Assembly: GCA_006535965.1 (NCBI GenBank)
Contig: QEAR01000072.1
Location: 1 to 64,000 of the forward strand
Source: Spizellomyces sp. 'palustris'
Taxonomy: Eukaryota > Chytridiomycota > Chytridiomycetes > Spizellomycetales > Spizellomycetaceae
Direction: 5' to 3'
Length of the DNA stretch: 64,000 nt
Shown: positions 37,415 to 48,551 of the stretch, piece after piece
Position numbering within the stretch: position 1 is the first letter of the stretch
How the letters are laid out: the number at the start of each line of letters is the position of its first letter
Notes under the pieces: generated by a model
Told to the model about the DNA's origin: nothing
What the model saw: only the letters and a program-made list of their open reading frames with translations
Databases searched by the model: none
Made by a program: the position numbers and the translations under genes

Positions 37415-38885
37415 TCACATGTAATACATGACCTGCTTCAAATCATCCCTCACCCTCGCAAACCGTTCATCCCACGCCCTAGCCGCCTCACTCCCCGCCG
37501 TCCCACTACTCTCCTCACTCCACTCCATCCCCTTGAAATGGAACCTAGCCCGCGCAGCAACGAGATCCGCATAATAAATCGGGGGACAGACCGAGACGGC
37601 GCGTGTACAGCGTGCGTAGAGGTAACAGAGTTTGTAGGTCATTTGGTGGAGTGTGTCTGGTGAGAGTTTGTTTTCGTCGTGGAGGAGGTGGTAGTGGGAT
37701 GAACGGGAGGTGCCTTGGAGGCCCGGGTGGGAGTTGAGGAAAAAGTCTACGAGTAATGGAATAATCGTTTAGTAAAAGTATATAAACAAAAATAAAAGAC
37801 AAAACATACCATAGTTGATCGGATGAGTAATGATCCTATCCACCACCGTGCCCGGTTTACAATTCCCAGACCGATCCGCATCTTCACCACGTTTAGGAAA
37901 GAACCTCGTATGATGCCGCTTTGTGACAACAATAAAGCTAATGGGCGGGTTATACTCTTTTCCACTTCCAGAGGGTTTTTCAATATCGGCACAGGCACGC
38001 TTGACTGCCGCGATTTCGGTTTGACGAATCTCGTTGAATTGACCTTCCGAGGCGCCGTCGCGGTAAAAGACGATGCGAGCGGGTTTGCGGTTCGTGGTGC
38101 GGTAAAAGGCGCGCAAGAGTTCTGTGGTCATACCGTAGACGTCTTGGATAATGTCATTACGACGAGTACCGGGTGGAGAGCGTTGGATGCGGAGCGTTGC
38201 TGCGAAACGGGAGCATTGGGCGTCGAGAGATCCCACCATGGCGGCAATTGAGGGCCTTGATTCGCCTTCACCAGGTCCGGGATGAGTAATCTTTAAAAGA
38301 AAAGCCAGTTACTAAAGTGTCTAAAAACAAAGTTTACAAAAGCAAAAGTATACTCACATCGGCACCAATGACAATCGTCTCCGTCTCGGAAATAAAGTTG
38401 AGTTGCTTGTGAGAAAGGAAGGAATTGAAGCCGCCGAGTTTCACATTCATTTTGAGGCAAAGGTTGGCGCAGTATTGAACGTTCGCTTTAAACACATCTA
38501 GTAGTAGTCAAACACCACGTTAGAAAAACGGTAGAAAAGGATAAAACAATAACAACAAAAAACATACGCGAGACTGAACGCACTGGGTAATAATACCAAT
38601 GACCGTATCCGACACTCTCTTAATCTCTGCATACCGACGAGGATTGGTATCCGGCAACACGACCAAAATCATCTGCGGCTTCTTCCTGCACCCTTGACCC
38701 GCATCCATGAACGCCGCTTTGAGGTTCGTTTCAATGTTATTGTCAGAACCGTATCGAAGGGGCGGTTTCTCTTCCGTGATCTGGAGCCCCGTGTTCTTGC
38801 ACGTCGAAACGAGTTGGCGAACAAATTTATCGACAGTGTCGTTAGAACAAACCCACGTTGCCATCACTTTTGAATGCGTTGACAT
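37415..38885 (-). CDS. Short Argonaute: MID and PIWI domains only
   Basis: Starts MSTHSKVMATWVCSNDTVDK at 38885, then a MID domain (LVVLPDTNPRRYAEIKRVSD, TQCVQSR), then NVKLGGFNSF and the PIWI domain. PIWI shows VIGADITHPGPGEGE, PSIAAMVGSLDAQCSRFAAT, IVFYRDGASEGQF, VVTKRHHTRFFP, GTVVDRIITHP, HPGLQGTSRSSHYHLL and CPPIYYADLVAARARFHF, ending VMYYM. Eukaryotic Argonautes also carry N, L1, PAZ and L2 regions; none fits upstream before another frame begins. The catalytic positions read Asp (GAD), Asp in RRNDII where human Ago2 has the Glu finger, Asp (RDG) and Asp (YYAD), so four acidic residues remain. Exons: 38885-38568, 38497-38358, about 38290-37811 and about 37756-37415. The first junction does not keep frame with its obvious GT donor at 38567. 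It could be a short guide-binding protein or a decayed gene. Confidence 0.85.
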
Positions 38886-39101
38886 GCGGAAACGACACTA
38901 ACCTGTCAAAATCCACGATCGGCAGCTACGCCACGTGTGATTACGTAACAACCATTAAACGTGTTGAAACCGAGCTAGTAGCCATTCATATATTTGCATT
39001 AGACGAGGCATACTTTGGTGGGTAGCAGTACAAGTGTAGGAATAACAGCATGTGCATGTGCATTCCAGATTTAACCGACCCACAAACTACAATAATTCCA
39101 G

Positions 39102-39548
39102 TCATATTTCTATGAGGCGCTGACTGTGTCTATACCAATCTCCTACAAGACTATTCAAGAGGAATAATCGTTCCATTTCCAGCAAGGGTCTTTTTCCGGG
39201 GAGCAATCCCACCACAGTTAACCCAGAAACCGCTATCATCAACCCATTCCGTGTAACCGACAATAGCCCAGTTGACATATCCACCCTCCCCCATTTACGA
39301 AGACTTCCGACATGGTATCCCTGGCAGGGGAATACATATACGTTGTAATCGTGATAGTTGTTGAATAACGATCTGCAGTCGTAGCCGATACGCTTTACAG
39401 TGTACTGTCCGGTCGCAAGTTGCTTCAACCCCATGTTAATGACTGCTGCGGTCATTCCAGTTTCGTCAGACAGGCGTCGTGCCAAGGATTGGGTAAATTG
39501 TTCGCGTTGGCTGTTACAATAAAACTGGTTTGAAATGCCAGAGGTCAA
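39102..39548 (-). CDS. Unrecognised minus-strand frame, possibly secreted-type domain
   Basis: A 148-codon frame with a coherent look: NQFYCNSQREQFTQSLARRL, TAAVINMGLKQL, YDCRSLFNNYHDYNVYVFPC. Downstream, an overlapping frame reads NWAIVGYTEWVDDSGFWVNC and ends before 39155, so the coding frame seems to change in the last third. An unseen intron or decay could explain this. Paired Cys and aromatic residues suggest an extracellular or membrane-facing fold. Upstream minus-strand sequence to about 39900 may hold earlier exons (FVYGNADMGEKIAKAL near 39590). No family was recognised. Confidence 0.35.
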   Translation of the reverse strand: MTSGISNQFYCNSQREQFTQSLARRLSDETGMTAAVINMGLKQLATGQYTVKRIGYDCRSLFNNYHDYNVYVFPCQGYHVGSLRKWGRVDMSTGLLSVTRNGLMIAVSGLTVVGLLPGKRPLLEMERLFLLNSLVGDWYRHSQRLIEI

Positions 39549-40019
39549 GCGTTCAGTGCCTTTGCTATTTTCTCCCCCATGTCGGCATTACCATAGACAA
39601 AAAGTGCAGTTCAAAAGCTACAACAATATATGCGAGAGAAGAAACTTTTGTTGGTATTTTTGTTTACATCCGGGGTGGAATATCACTGCACAGAAAAAAG
39701 CAGAAATGGAACTAGGCTACCCTTTTTTCGTGCATATCACGGAAAACCCAGAGGAACAGCCAACGACACAGAGTGTACGGCTTTATGTATATGCTCAGCA
39801 ATACCTGACAGCGGACATCACGCAACATTTGAAAGAATTAGGAGCAGTTCATGGCACGATGGCACGATAGATAAAGACGCGGACAGGAGGCACCTCATTC
39901 GCCAGTGAACAGTTTAATTCTGAATCAGTTTATACCGGTCCCGCTATATCTACTTTTCCTTTTTCGCGGCAATTGTAAGTATCATACCTGTTATATTAAT
40001 AACTTGCAGCAGATACTTT
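39549..40019. other. Unassigned stretch
   Basis: Lies between the unrecognised minus-strand frame and the tandem repeat. Frames exist on both strands (for example 39535-39870 plus), but none is supported by a domain or exon chain. Confidence 0.3.
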
Positions 40020-40455
40020 CGAGACCTTTCATGATCAGGCAGCTTTCATTGGATGGCAAACCAATGGACCACGATGCCTGGTGTCAGACAAGCCCAACCG
40101 TACTGTCCGCAGACAGCCAAAACTTGAATAAAGGAAGCTCCTCATTTGTTGATGAGAATGCTTTACACTAAACTTGGCATGTTGAACAAGGCGGGCAGCT
40201 GCCTCCGAGACCTTTCATGATCAGGCAGCTTTTATTGAATGGCAAACCAATGGACCATGATGCCTGGTGTCAGATAAGCCCAACCGTACTGTCCGCAGAC
40301 AGCCAAAACTGTTGAATAAAGGAAGCTTCTCATTTGTTGATGAGAATTCTTTACACTAAACTGGGCATGTTGAATGAGACGGGCAGCTGCTTCCGAGACC
40401 TTTCGTGATCTTGCATTGAACGGAAAACGACGGAGCCAGAGTGCCCAGCGCATGG
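40020..40455. repeat. 187-bp tandem repeat, two full copies and a third diverged
   Basis: The unit starts CGAGACCTTTCATGATCAGG at 40020 and again at 40206. The two copies (186 and 188 bp) differ at only about a dozen positions. A third copy starts at 40394 (CGAGACCTTTCGTGATC) and fades by about 40455. Each full unit includes AAGCCCAACCGTACTGTCCG and TCATTTGTTGATGAGAAT. It lies 380 bp upstream of the small protein at 40837. No coding frame or terminal inverted repeat explains it; it may be a duplicated promoter block. Confidence 0.9.
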
Positions 40456-40738
40456 TATATATGTGTCAGCGGTCCAACCCAGAGCTGAACGAGCTCCTTT
40501 TTGCTAAAATATAACAATCAAAGAAACCCTAGGCGGACAAAAGTTCAATCGGAACCTTGGACAAGTTTACAACTCTAATTGCATATCTTTGTACGACCAG
40601 CTTGGCAAAGTCACGCGAGGGCAATCACCACGCTCTGAGCCGCGCAGACTTGAATGGAAGCAAGTTGCCTTTAGTCCTTTTATGATATACAAAGGGCGAC
40701 GATCACACACAGACGTTGAGCATGTTTAACCTTTGGTG

Positions 40739-40748
40739 TTTTATAAAA
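40739..40748 (+). promoter_or_regulatory. TATA box
   Basis: TTTATAAAAG lies about 90 bp before the ATG of the 74-residue protein at 40837. The spacing suits a TATA box plus a short 5' leader. Confidence 0.6.
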
Positions 40749-40836
40749 GGCGTCTGACATTCTTTTGCCTGCCGATCGCTTCTCGACCTCTTTATCATAC
40801 TCTTTACCTGAAACAACCCATTAAAACTCTCTCAAT

Positions 40837-41061
40837 ATGGGTAACAATCCCTCAAAGACTGATGCAGACCTACGAGAAGTAGAAAAGAAGCTGACTGGAA
40901 CCGGTACGAACTGGAAGCCTACACCCACCTGGAGCTTGAGAGAGTATAGCCGCGTAGTTGGATTCGAGTCCCGCGGAAGCAACGCTCATGAGATTTTGGC
41001 GAAATCGGCGGAAAAAGACGTGAAATCGCCAACATTGGCGGAAAGAGACGTTAAAAAGTAA
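40837..41061 (+). CDS. Small protein with N-myristoylation-type start
   Basis: A single-exon frame of 74 residues, starting MGNNPSKTDADLREVEKKL and ending AERDVKK. Gly2 with Ser6 and Lys7 fits the N-myristoyltransferase consensus (MGxxxS, basic at 7). The rest is hydrophilic, with no Cys and no hydrophobic segment, and holds a repeated pair (AKSAEKDVKSP, LAERDVKK). A TATA box 90 bp upstream and an A-rich start context (CTCAATATGG) support transcription. It would sit on the inner face of a membrane if myristoylated. No family was recognised. The tandem repeat upstream may belong to its promoter. Confidence 0.6.
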   Translation: MGNNPSKTDADLREVEKKLTGTGTNWKPTPTWSLREYSRVVGFESRGSNAHEILAKSAEKDVKSPTLAERDVKK

Positions 41062-41425
41062 TCGGCTGGCGGTCGGTACCAATATATTCAGGCGTCAAGA
41101 CGAATAGTCTCGGTAGCATAGGGTTACGGCATGTATAAAACTGTACTTTGGAATAGTTGCCTATCCATTTGTTGTAGGGAGCGAATTGTTTTGGGATGGG
41201 TCAAGTTGCGCATTTCCCAAGGACATTCCTCGTTGATGAATATATACGCAATAGAAAGTCTTTCGATCGAGTGGGTTAAAGTAATGATCATATGAAGGGT
41301 GTCATTGCAGCAGCAGCGCCTCGACTGTCACTGGCGGAAGATCGAAAAGGGTCATCGATCAGGGATAGATAGATAGGCATGGGCAACCTAAATGAATGAA
41401 AAAAGAGGAAAGGCGGTAATGGTCA
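41062..41425. other. Intergenic, no gene seen
   Basis: About 360 bp between the small protein and the tRNA. Only short frames; no repeat noted. Confidence 0.4.
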
Positions 41426-41497
41426 TAGCACCACCTGGTTTCGATCCAGGGGCCTCAGGGTTATGAGCCCTGCGCGCTTCCTCTGCGCTATGGTGCT
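41426..41497 (-). tRNA. tRNA-Met (CAT), elongator type
   Basis: On the minus strand the acceptor stem AGCACCA pairs with TGGTGCT, followed by discriminator A. The D arm is GCGC...GCGC, the anticodon arm CAGGG-CTCATAA-CCCTG with CAT anticodon, and the T arm CCTGG-ATCGAAA-CCAGG. It is 72 nt and intronless. The AGC acceptor and the lack of the initiator-type GGG/CCC stem base pairs favour elongator Met. The GGATCGAAACC B box is intact. Confidence 0.96.
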
Positions 41498-41810
41498 GTG
41501 TTAATAATCCATATGAGTCAGAGTCACTCTAGTAATTGGACCAGAAACGCGCGTGTGATGTCAAAATGTGAAAATGTTTCTATAAAGAACAAACCAGTTG
41601 TAGAAATGTATGTCAGCAAGAGTAAAAGAAAAAAAGAAAGATTTAATAAAAAGAGTAAATGATTGCGGCCCAACAAACCTTTATCAAACAGATGTTGTGG
41701 GAATGGGTTGAGTAAGCAACGAGAGAGAGAGAGAGAATAATTAGAGAGAATTCCAACTAGTGGATGGATGTGAGAGAGAGAATTACTAATAATAATAATA
41801 AATTCATCCC

Positions 41811-41853
<43 letters not shown>

Positions 41854-42092
41854 CTCTCAAATAGTTTCCAATCTCTCTCTCAAACAGAAAGCGCGCTTCT
41901 GTTGTGTGTTTCTGAATGGAATCCGGATAAATTTCGTTACTCGGACACATTCCCACAGACACACACAGTCACACAATCATTTCTTATATACTAGTCGGAG
42001 TCCCGATATTCCCACTCTTTTTTATTATATAAACTCTTCTTCCCTTTACACTTTTATTCTCGCAAACAGATTCTCTCAACCGACTCGCAAGG
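41498..42092 (+). promoter_or_regulatory. ABC transporter upstream region with CT microsatellite
   Basis: Holds GA runs (41721-41737), an AAT run (about 41787-41801) and a pure CT run of about 36 bases (41814-41850), followed by more CTCTC blocks and a TTTATTATATAAAC box near 42021. Pyrimidine tracts upstream of the start are common in strongly expressed fungal genes. The long CT run is also a length-variable microsatellite. Confidence 0.65.
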
Positions 42093-45000
42093 ATGGCTGA
42101 TCATCCATCATCATCATCATCATCACAACTGCCAGAAATGACAGAAATCAACACAGACAAGAGCACAGTGGATAATGCACTTGTTGCTAATGACACTCGA
42201 CGAGTGGAGGACGATCGCACATCAACGCGCTCTCGCAAATCATCCTTGCATGAATCCCTTCCCGTCATCCCTTCCATCTCTTCTACGCCTGTTCCCGCCG
42301 CTTCCGGCCCCAAAGACCTCGTAGAGACGGCAGAAACGTATGCACTTGTCAAATCAGAGAAACCACCGTCCGCTCCTTCCAAATCCGCTCCTGTCAAGCG
42401 CATCTCTTACATGGCCCTCCTGATTCGTTACTCGACAAACTTTGAGCGTCTCTTGATGGTCATTGGTCTCATTGCTGCTTGCGGTGCCGGTGCCGTCTTG
42501 CCGCTCATGACCATCATTTTTGGTGACTTGACAAACACATTTGGAGCAGTGTCAAACACGGACATGTCAGTCTTTACTCCCGTCCAACGCGCCGCCATGC
42601 AGGACGCCATGCAAGACACCATCAATGATAAATCCCTCATCTTTGTCTACCTCGGCATTGCCATGTTCTTTGCTACCTACGTTTACATGGCCACTTGGCT
42701 ATTTACCGGGGAAAACATTTCCCATCGCATTCGTGAAGGCTACCTCCAAGCCATCCTCCGTCAAAATATTGCCTATTTTGACTCGACAGGTGGAGGCCAA
42801 GTCTCCACCCGCATCATCACGGATACCCAAATGGTTCAGGACGGCATTAGTGAAAAAGTACCAATGTTTTTCATGAACTTTGCCACCTTTGTCGCTGGTT
42901 TCGCCGTGGCCTTCTCCCACAGTTGGAAACTCACCCTCGTCCTCTTGTGCTGCGTTCCCGCTATTGGTATGACCGCCGCGTTTTTGGGACGCTTTGTCGG
43001 CAAGTATACCCGTCAAGGACTCAACTCGTACGCATCCGCCGGTGATGTCGCTGAAGAAACGTTTTCTTCGATTCGCACCGTCACCTCGTTCATGTCCCAA
43101 GAAAAGATGGCTCAAGTCTATTATGCCTTGCTCGGAAAGGCCGAGGTCTATGGCATCAAAAAGCAAATCGTGACGGGAATGGGATGGGGCTGCATCCAGT
43201 TTGTCATTTTTTCGACATATGCCTTGGCCTTTTGGTACGGCTCCAAAATGCTCGTGGACAAGGAAGTAATGCCCGGAGACATTATGACCTGCTTCTTTTC
43301 CGTTCTCATTGGTGCCTTTGCCCTCGCTGGTACGTCGAGTGAAGTCACTGCCTTTTCCTTTGCCATTGGTGCGGGGACAACCTTGTTTGAAGCCATTGAC
43401 CGCGTGCCCGACATTGACTCGGCCGCCCCAGGCGGATACCGCCCCAAGGAGGTTCATGGCCGCATCGTCGTCAAGGACGTGAAATTCCGGTACCCCTCGC
43501 GTCCCGAAGTCGTTGTCCTCCACGGCATGACCTTGACCATTGAACCCGGAACCACTTGTGCGTTGGTGGGAAGTTCAGGTTCAGGAAAGTCGACCATTAT
43601 CCAGCTCCTGGAACGTTTCTATGACCCAGAATCGGGCACCATTCATCTCGACGATGTTGACATTACCACGCTCAATGTCAAATGGCTCCGTCAGCAAATT
43701 GGTTATGTGACGCAGGAACCCGTCCTGTTCAAAGGGACCTTGTGGGAAAATGTCGCACACGGTCTCGTTGGCACTGCCGACGAAGAACTGCCAAAGGAGA
43801 AAAAAATGGACAAGATTATCGAGGCCTGCAAGTTTGCCAATGCCCACAACTTTATCATGGCCCTACCCCAAAAGTACGAAACCCGCATTGGTGAGCGCGG
43901 TCTACTCCTCTCGGGTGGTCAAAAACAGCGTATCGCCATTGCGCGTGCCATTGTCAAGAACCCCCCGATCCTCTTGCTCGACGAAGCAACATCCGCCCTG
44001 GACACGGAATCCGAAAAACTGGTTCAAGAAGCGCTTGACCGCGCCGCACAAGGCCGTACGACCATTGTCATTGCCCACCGACTCTCCACCATTCGGAACG
44101 CAGACAATATCATTGTCATGGACCAAGGCAGAATCATTGAGACGGGGACTCACCATTCCCTGGTGGCAAAAGAAGGCGGGTTTTACCGTAAATTGGTGCA
44201 AGCCCAGCAGATTAGTGCCAAAAAGGAAGAAGAAGCAGAAAAGACGAAACCCAAGGTGGACCCTGACGCCGTTGCCCTTGTGGATGAGCAAGAACCAGCA
44301 AAGGGCCTTGTCAGAGCCAATTCTGTGCACTCGACGCATAGCACCCGCTCGGGCAAAAGCATACCAGACGTGTCGACACCCGGCAAGACGCCCCAACCTT
44401 CCACTCTCGACACCCTCCGGATTTTTAACAAGATTATGAAACTGAACCGCCCGGAAGCCCACTACATTGCCCTCGGACTCCTTGGTTCCATTGTCAATGG
44501 CGTCACCCAACCCGTGTTTGCTATCCTCTTTGGACAGTTTATCAATGTCTTTTTCATCCAGAATGACAATGCGAAATTACGGCACGATGCAGATTTTTGG
44601 GCGCTCATGTTTTTGGTGATTGGGATTGCCAATCTGTTTGCGAGTTTTATAAAGTTTACAATGTTTGGGATTTCGGGGGAAAAGTTGACCACTCGGTAAG
44701 TTTTTTTTTTTTTGATAAAAAAAAGTTGTATGGGACAATGAGCTAACGCCTTTTTTTTTTTTACTCTTTAGCCTGCGTGACAAGTCGTTCCGGACCATGA
44801 TGCGTCAAGACATTGCGTGGTTTGACGTGGAAGAGCACTCTGTCGGAGCTCTCACATCCAACCTCTCCAACGACGCCCAAAATGTGCAAAACATGTCTGG
44901 CCAAATCGCTGGCAACCTCCTCGAACTCACCACCTCAATCCTCGGCGGCGCTATTGTAGCTGTCGCCACGGGATGGAAACTCGGCCTGGTTGTCTTGTCG

Positions 45001-46251
45001 ACCCTCCCTCTCATGGTCGCCGCCAACAAACTCCGCATGGATTTGATTCGAAAGGGGAACCAATCTACAAAGATTTATTATGAGCGGTCAGCTCAAGTTG
45101 CTTGTGAAGCCGTGGCGGCCATGCGCACCGTTGCGGCCCTCGGTCGTGAAGAGGATGTGGCTCAAGTCTACCACCACGACTTGGAAGAGCCTCTAAGAAT
45201 TGGTCGCCGAAATGCAATTGGGAATACCGCCATTTACGCCTTTTCTCAAACCGTCACGTTCTTGATCAACGCCCTTGGGTTTTGGTACGGTGGTAAACTC
45301 ATTGTCACGGGAGATTACGATGTCCGCACATTCTTCACAACCTTTATGGCCATTGTCTTTGCCTCCCAAGCCGCCGGCCGTGTCTTTTCGCTCATGCCCG
45401 ATGTTGGCAAAGCGCACGATTCCGCTAAATACATGTTGGACCTCTTTGAGCGTAAACCTCCTATTGACAACTGGGATCCCTCTGGCACGACCTTGGACAA
45501 GGCCACCACCCAAGGCCAAGTTGAATTCAAAAACGTCCACTTTGTGTACCCCAACCGGCCTTCCATCAAAGTCCTCCGTGGCCTCGACCTTGTCGTCAAA
45601 CCCGGCCAATTCGTTGCCTTGGTTGGCCCCTCGGGTTGCGGCAAATCCACCACCATTGGCCTCATGGAACGCTTTTACGACACTATATCTGGCACCATCA
45701 CCATCGACAACCAACCCCTCAACTCCCTCTCCATTTCCAACCTCCGCGAGATTGTATCTCTGGTAGGCCAAGAACCCAACCTCTACAACCTAACCATCAA
45801 GGAAAACATTTGCTACGGCCTCCCTTCCATCCCCTCTGACGAAACCATTATCCGCGCCGCCCAAGACGCCAACATTCACGATTTCATCATATCCTTACCT
45901 GATGGGTACGATACCTCTCTAGGCGGAAAGGGCACCCAACTCTCTGGCGGCCAAAAACAACGCATCGCCATTGCCCGCGCTTTAATCCGTAACCCCAAAA
46001 TCCTCTTGCTCGACGAAGCAACATCCGCCCTAGACGCCACCTCTGAAAAAGTCGTCCAAGTCGCCCTTGATAAAGCTGCCCGGGGTCGTACGACCATTGC
46101 TATTGCGCATCGGTTGAGTAGTATCAAGGATGCTGATGTGATTTATGTATTCAAGGATGGTGTTGTTGCAGAGTCGGGCACCCATCAGAGTTTGATTGCG
46201 GAGCGGGGGTTGTATTATCAGTTGGTTGTTCAGCAGGATTTGAGTGGGTAG
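42093..46251 (+). CDS. Full-length ABCB (P-glycoprotein/MDR type) transporter
   Basis: Two exons, 42093-44695 and 44772-46251, give 1360 residues in exact frame. Layout is TMD1-NBD1-TMD2-NBD2. An approximately 100-residue Ser/Asp-rich cytosolic head precedes the first membrane domain (LLMVIGLIAACGAGAVLPLM). NBD1 has Walker A GSSGSGKST, Q-loop VTQEP, signature LLSGGQKQR, Walker B ILLLDEATSALD and the H-loop in IVIAHRLST. A linker rich in Ser/Thr/Lys follows. NBD2 has GPSGCGKST, VGQEP, QLSGGQKQR, LLLDEATSALD and IAIAHRLSS. Both ATP sites look complete. Family members export drugs, lipids or lipopeptides (Ste6, MDR1); the substrate is unknown. The lone intron is 76 bp, flanked by T-runs. Codons favour C at third positions. 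Confidence 0.97.
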
Positions 46252-47936
46252 AACCGAGTTTTGGAAGGGGGTTTCTTTTTCGTGTGTTTTTTTTTTGTTT
46301 TGTTTTGGACGTTTTTTTAGACTTTTAATACACTTACAAAAAAAATACTGGAATGAAATGAAACACACTTTTTAAAATCTATGTCGACGTGTCGTTTTTA
46401 ATGCGGAATCATTCCACCATTCTTTACGTCAGTGGATGAAGTTAACCGTAACTCTATACATTTTGCTAAAGAAATGACAAAACTATCTATTACCCAATAC
46501 AGTCACAACACAACTACTCTCTGGGGTTGCAAGGTTTCTAATTCGATGTATATCCACTCCTGGGGTTTTGACCTACTTGCTAAATGACCCAAAAAAGAAT
46601 AAACTGGGTGGGTTGGATAATGTTGTATTTTGTTTCCATCTTTGTTCACATGTATGGATTTTGGAATATTGTATAACTCATTTTAGACAAGTTGCTTTCG
46701 ATTTGGTTTTTTCCAATTTGGATTTCAGGTTCTTTGTTAAACCCACTTTAGTCTAAAAAAATTTTAGAGAAATCTTAAAATCCAATATATCCATCAACTC
46801 TAACATCTTCACTTGGAATATAAAAATAGGGCGGCGGGTAAATAAATCAATCATGCATTATACCCCCATAAAAAGTTTGTTCACTTGCAAGATTTATTGG
46901 GGGTTTTTAATGTACTTTTCCGTAAAAGATACTGTGGTGGTCAGGTTGTATCACACTTGTTCAATGTACTCTGTAGATTTTTTTTGTAATGGGTTGATTG
47001 TACTAGTGTCCTGCATGCAATATGGGTCTATACCACTCTTGCAATTAATGGGCACCCTTATGGCTGCGATTCTAACGAGGCGAACGTGCCTAAAAAGTGC
47101 ATTTAAGTGCATTAACGCATTGCAATCTACATGTATTGATTAGACAACTTTTGTCTTTGACAATTCCCACAGTAATTACGTAACACGGCTTTTGGATAAG
47201 GTTTTTTCCATAGTTTTTTTGGATCGTTTAAACGTGGTACGGAGAGCAGTGCCATGAAATAATCACAGTTGAACCGTCTCGCCGTCCATCCGTCTTTTGA
47301 TAAGTGGAGTGTCGTCGTTTAACCTTTTTGTTCGTTGAAAGCTTACGAGTCACACTTGGCAAGCAGGGGGGGTGCATAGCAATCTGTTCGGCTGTTTTTT
47401 TGGGGCTCCCCACATGCCAATAATTTAGATTTGGACTCTGGTTTCTTGTCTCATTTGCATGGGTCTTTTTACAAGGCATTTTGTGTTGCACCTCCTGTGG
47501 TGAGCACAAATGATTGTGCTTTTTTGTTACGTTTTTTCACGGTTTTTTGTAGTCAAGGTTTCGGTCATGACATCAGAGCGATCGTGTGTAGTGCGTGTTT
47601 TGGCTGAGGTGGTGAAGCTTTTTCTTGAGCTTTTATTGCTGGCGATGTGGCATTGGGGAGCCCATGAGCTTGGTTTGGTTTTTTTGACGCCATGTGAGAT
47701 ATGCTAAATGAACCATGCTGGGAAGCAAAAAAGAGTCGAGCAAGGAACAAAAAAAAATGTGTGTGCCCATGTACGCACGCGATGGGCCAAAAGTGTGTGT
47801 GTGCGTTAAAAGTGTGCGTTAAAAGTATAAAGACCCCCACATCCCCCCATACAAGTTCCCAACCCTCCATTAACAAAAACCTTGAACTTTTACACATACC
47901 ATTTCCATTTTCTGTCACATTAACAAACTCTTAACA
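46252..47936. other. AT-rich gene desert
   Basis: About 1.7 kb with T-runs, short frames and no recognisable domain on either strand. A TATA-like GTATAAAG at 47825-47832 lies about 105 bp before the superoxide dismutase start and is its probable promoter. GTGTGTG/TTAAAAGTGTGCG repeats occur at 47790-47825. Confidence 0.45.
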
Positions 47937-48551
47937 ATGCTCAAAACTCTCTTGATCAGTTTCCTCCTCACCCTCGCAAGCAGCACCCCTTTTCCCCGCA
48001 CCACCACCACAACCCCCCAAAAAGCCACATGCTTGCTCAAACCCGACCCATCCGCCTCCCCCGCCATCAACGGCACAGTCGACCTAACACGCACGGAAAC
48101 CGGCCTACACCTCAAACTCTTCATTCAAGGCCTCTCACCAGGTGAACACGGTTTCCACGTTCACACCTTTGGATCCATTTTCCCAAACTGTACTGCTGCG
48201 GGTGATCACTTTAATCCTGATAACACTACCCATGGTGCTCCGACCGATTCTGTACGGCATGCGGGCGATTTAGGTAATATCGTGGCAAATGAGTTTGGAG
48301 TTGTGGATGCTGAGATTGTGGATTCGGTTATTGCTTTGGATGGCAAGTATAGTATTATCGGGTAAGAAAACAGTCATGGTTGATCATATCATGTCTCTCT
48401 TTGCTCATTGGTTTTTTGGTTGGGTAGGAGGTCGTTTGTCGTTCATGCCAATCGAGACGATTTGGGTCGTGGCAATGCACCTACATCGAAAACGACTGGG
48501 AATTCGGGACCGAGGGTTGCGTGTGGTGTAATTGGGATTGCGAAATCTTGA
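47937..48551 (+). CDS. Secreted Cu/Zn superoxide dismutase
   Basis: Two exons (47937-48361, 48428-48551) give 182 residues. A signal peptide ([16 protein letters not shown]) is followed by a short Thr-rich stretch and the SOD fold. Copper/zinc ligands are all visible: both His of HGFHVHTFG, His of GDHFNP, His of THGAP, His and Asp of RHAGDLGN, and His of [10 protein letters not shown]. The disulphide Cys pair is in NCTAAGDHF and VACGVIGIA. The electrostatic Arg near the C-terminus is present (GPRVACG). It converts superoxide to peroxide and oxygen outside the cell or at the wall, and may defend against host or environmental oxidants. Complete and apparently functional. Confidence 0.96.
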
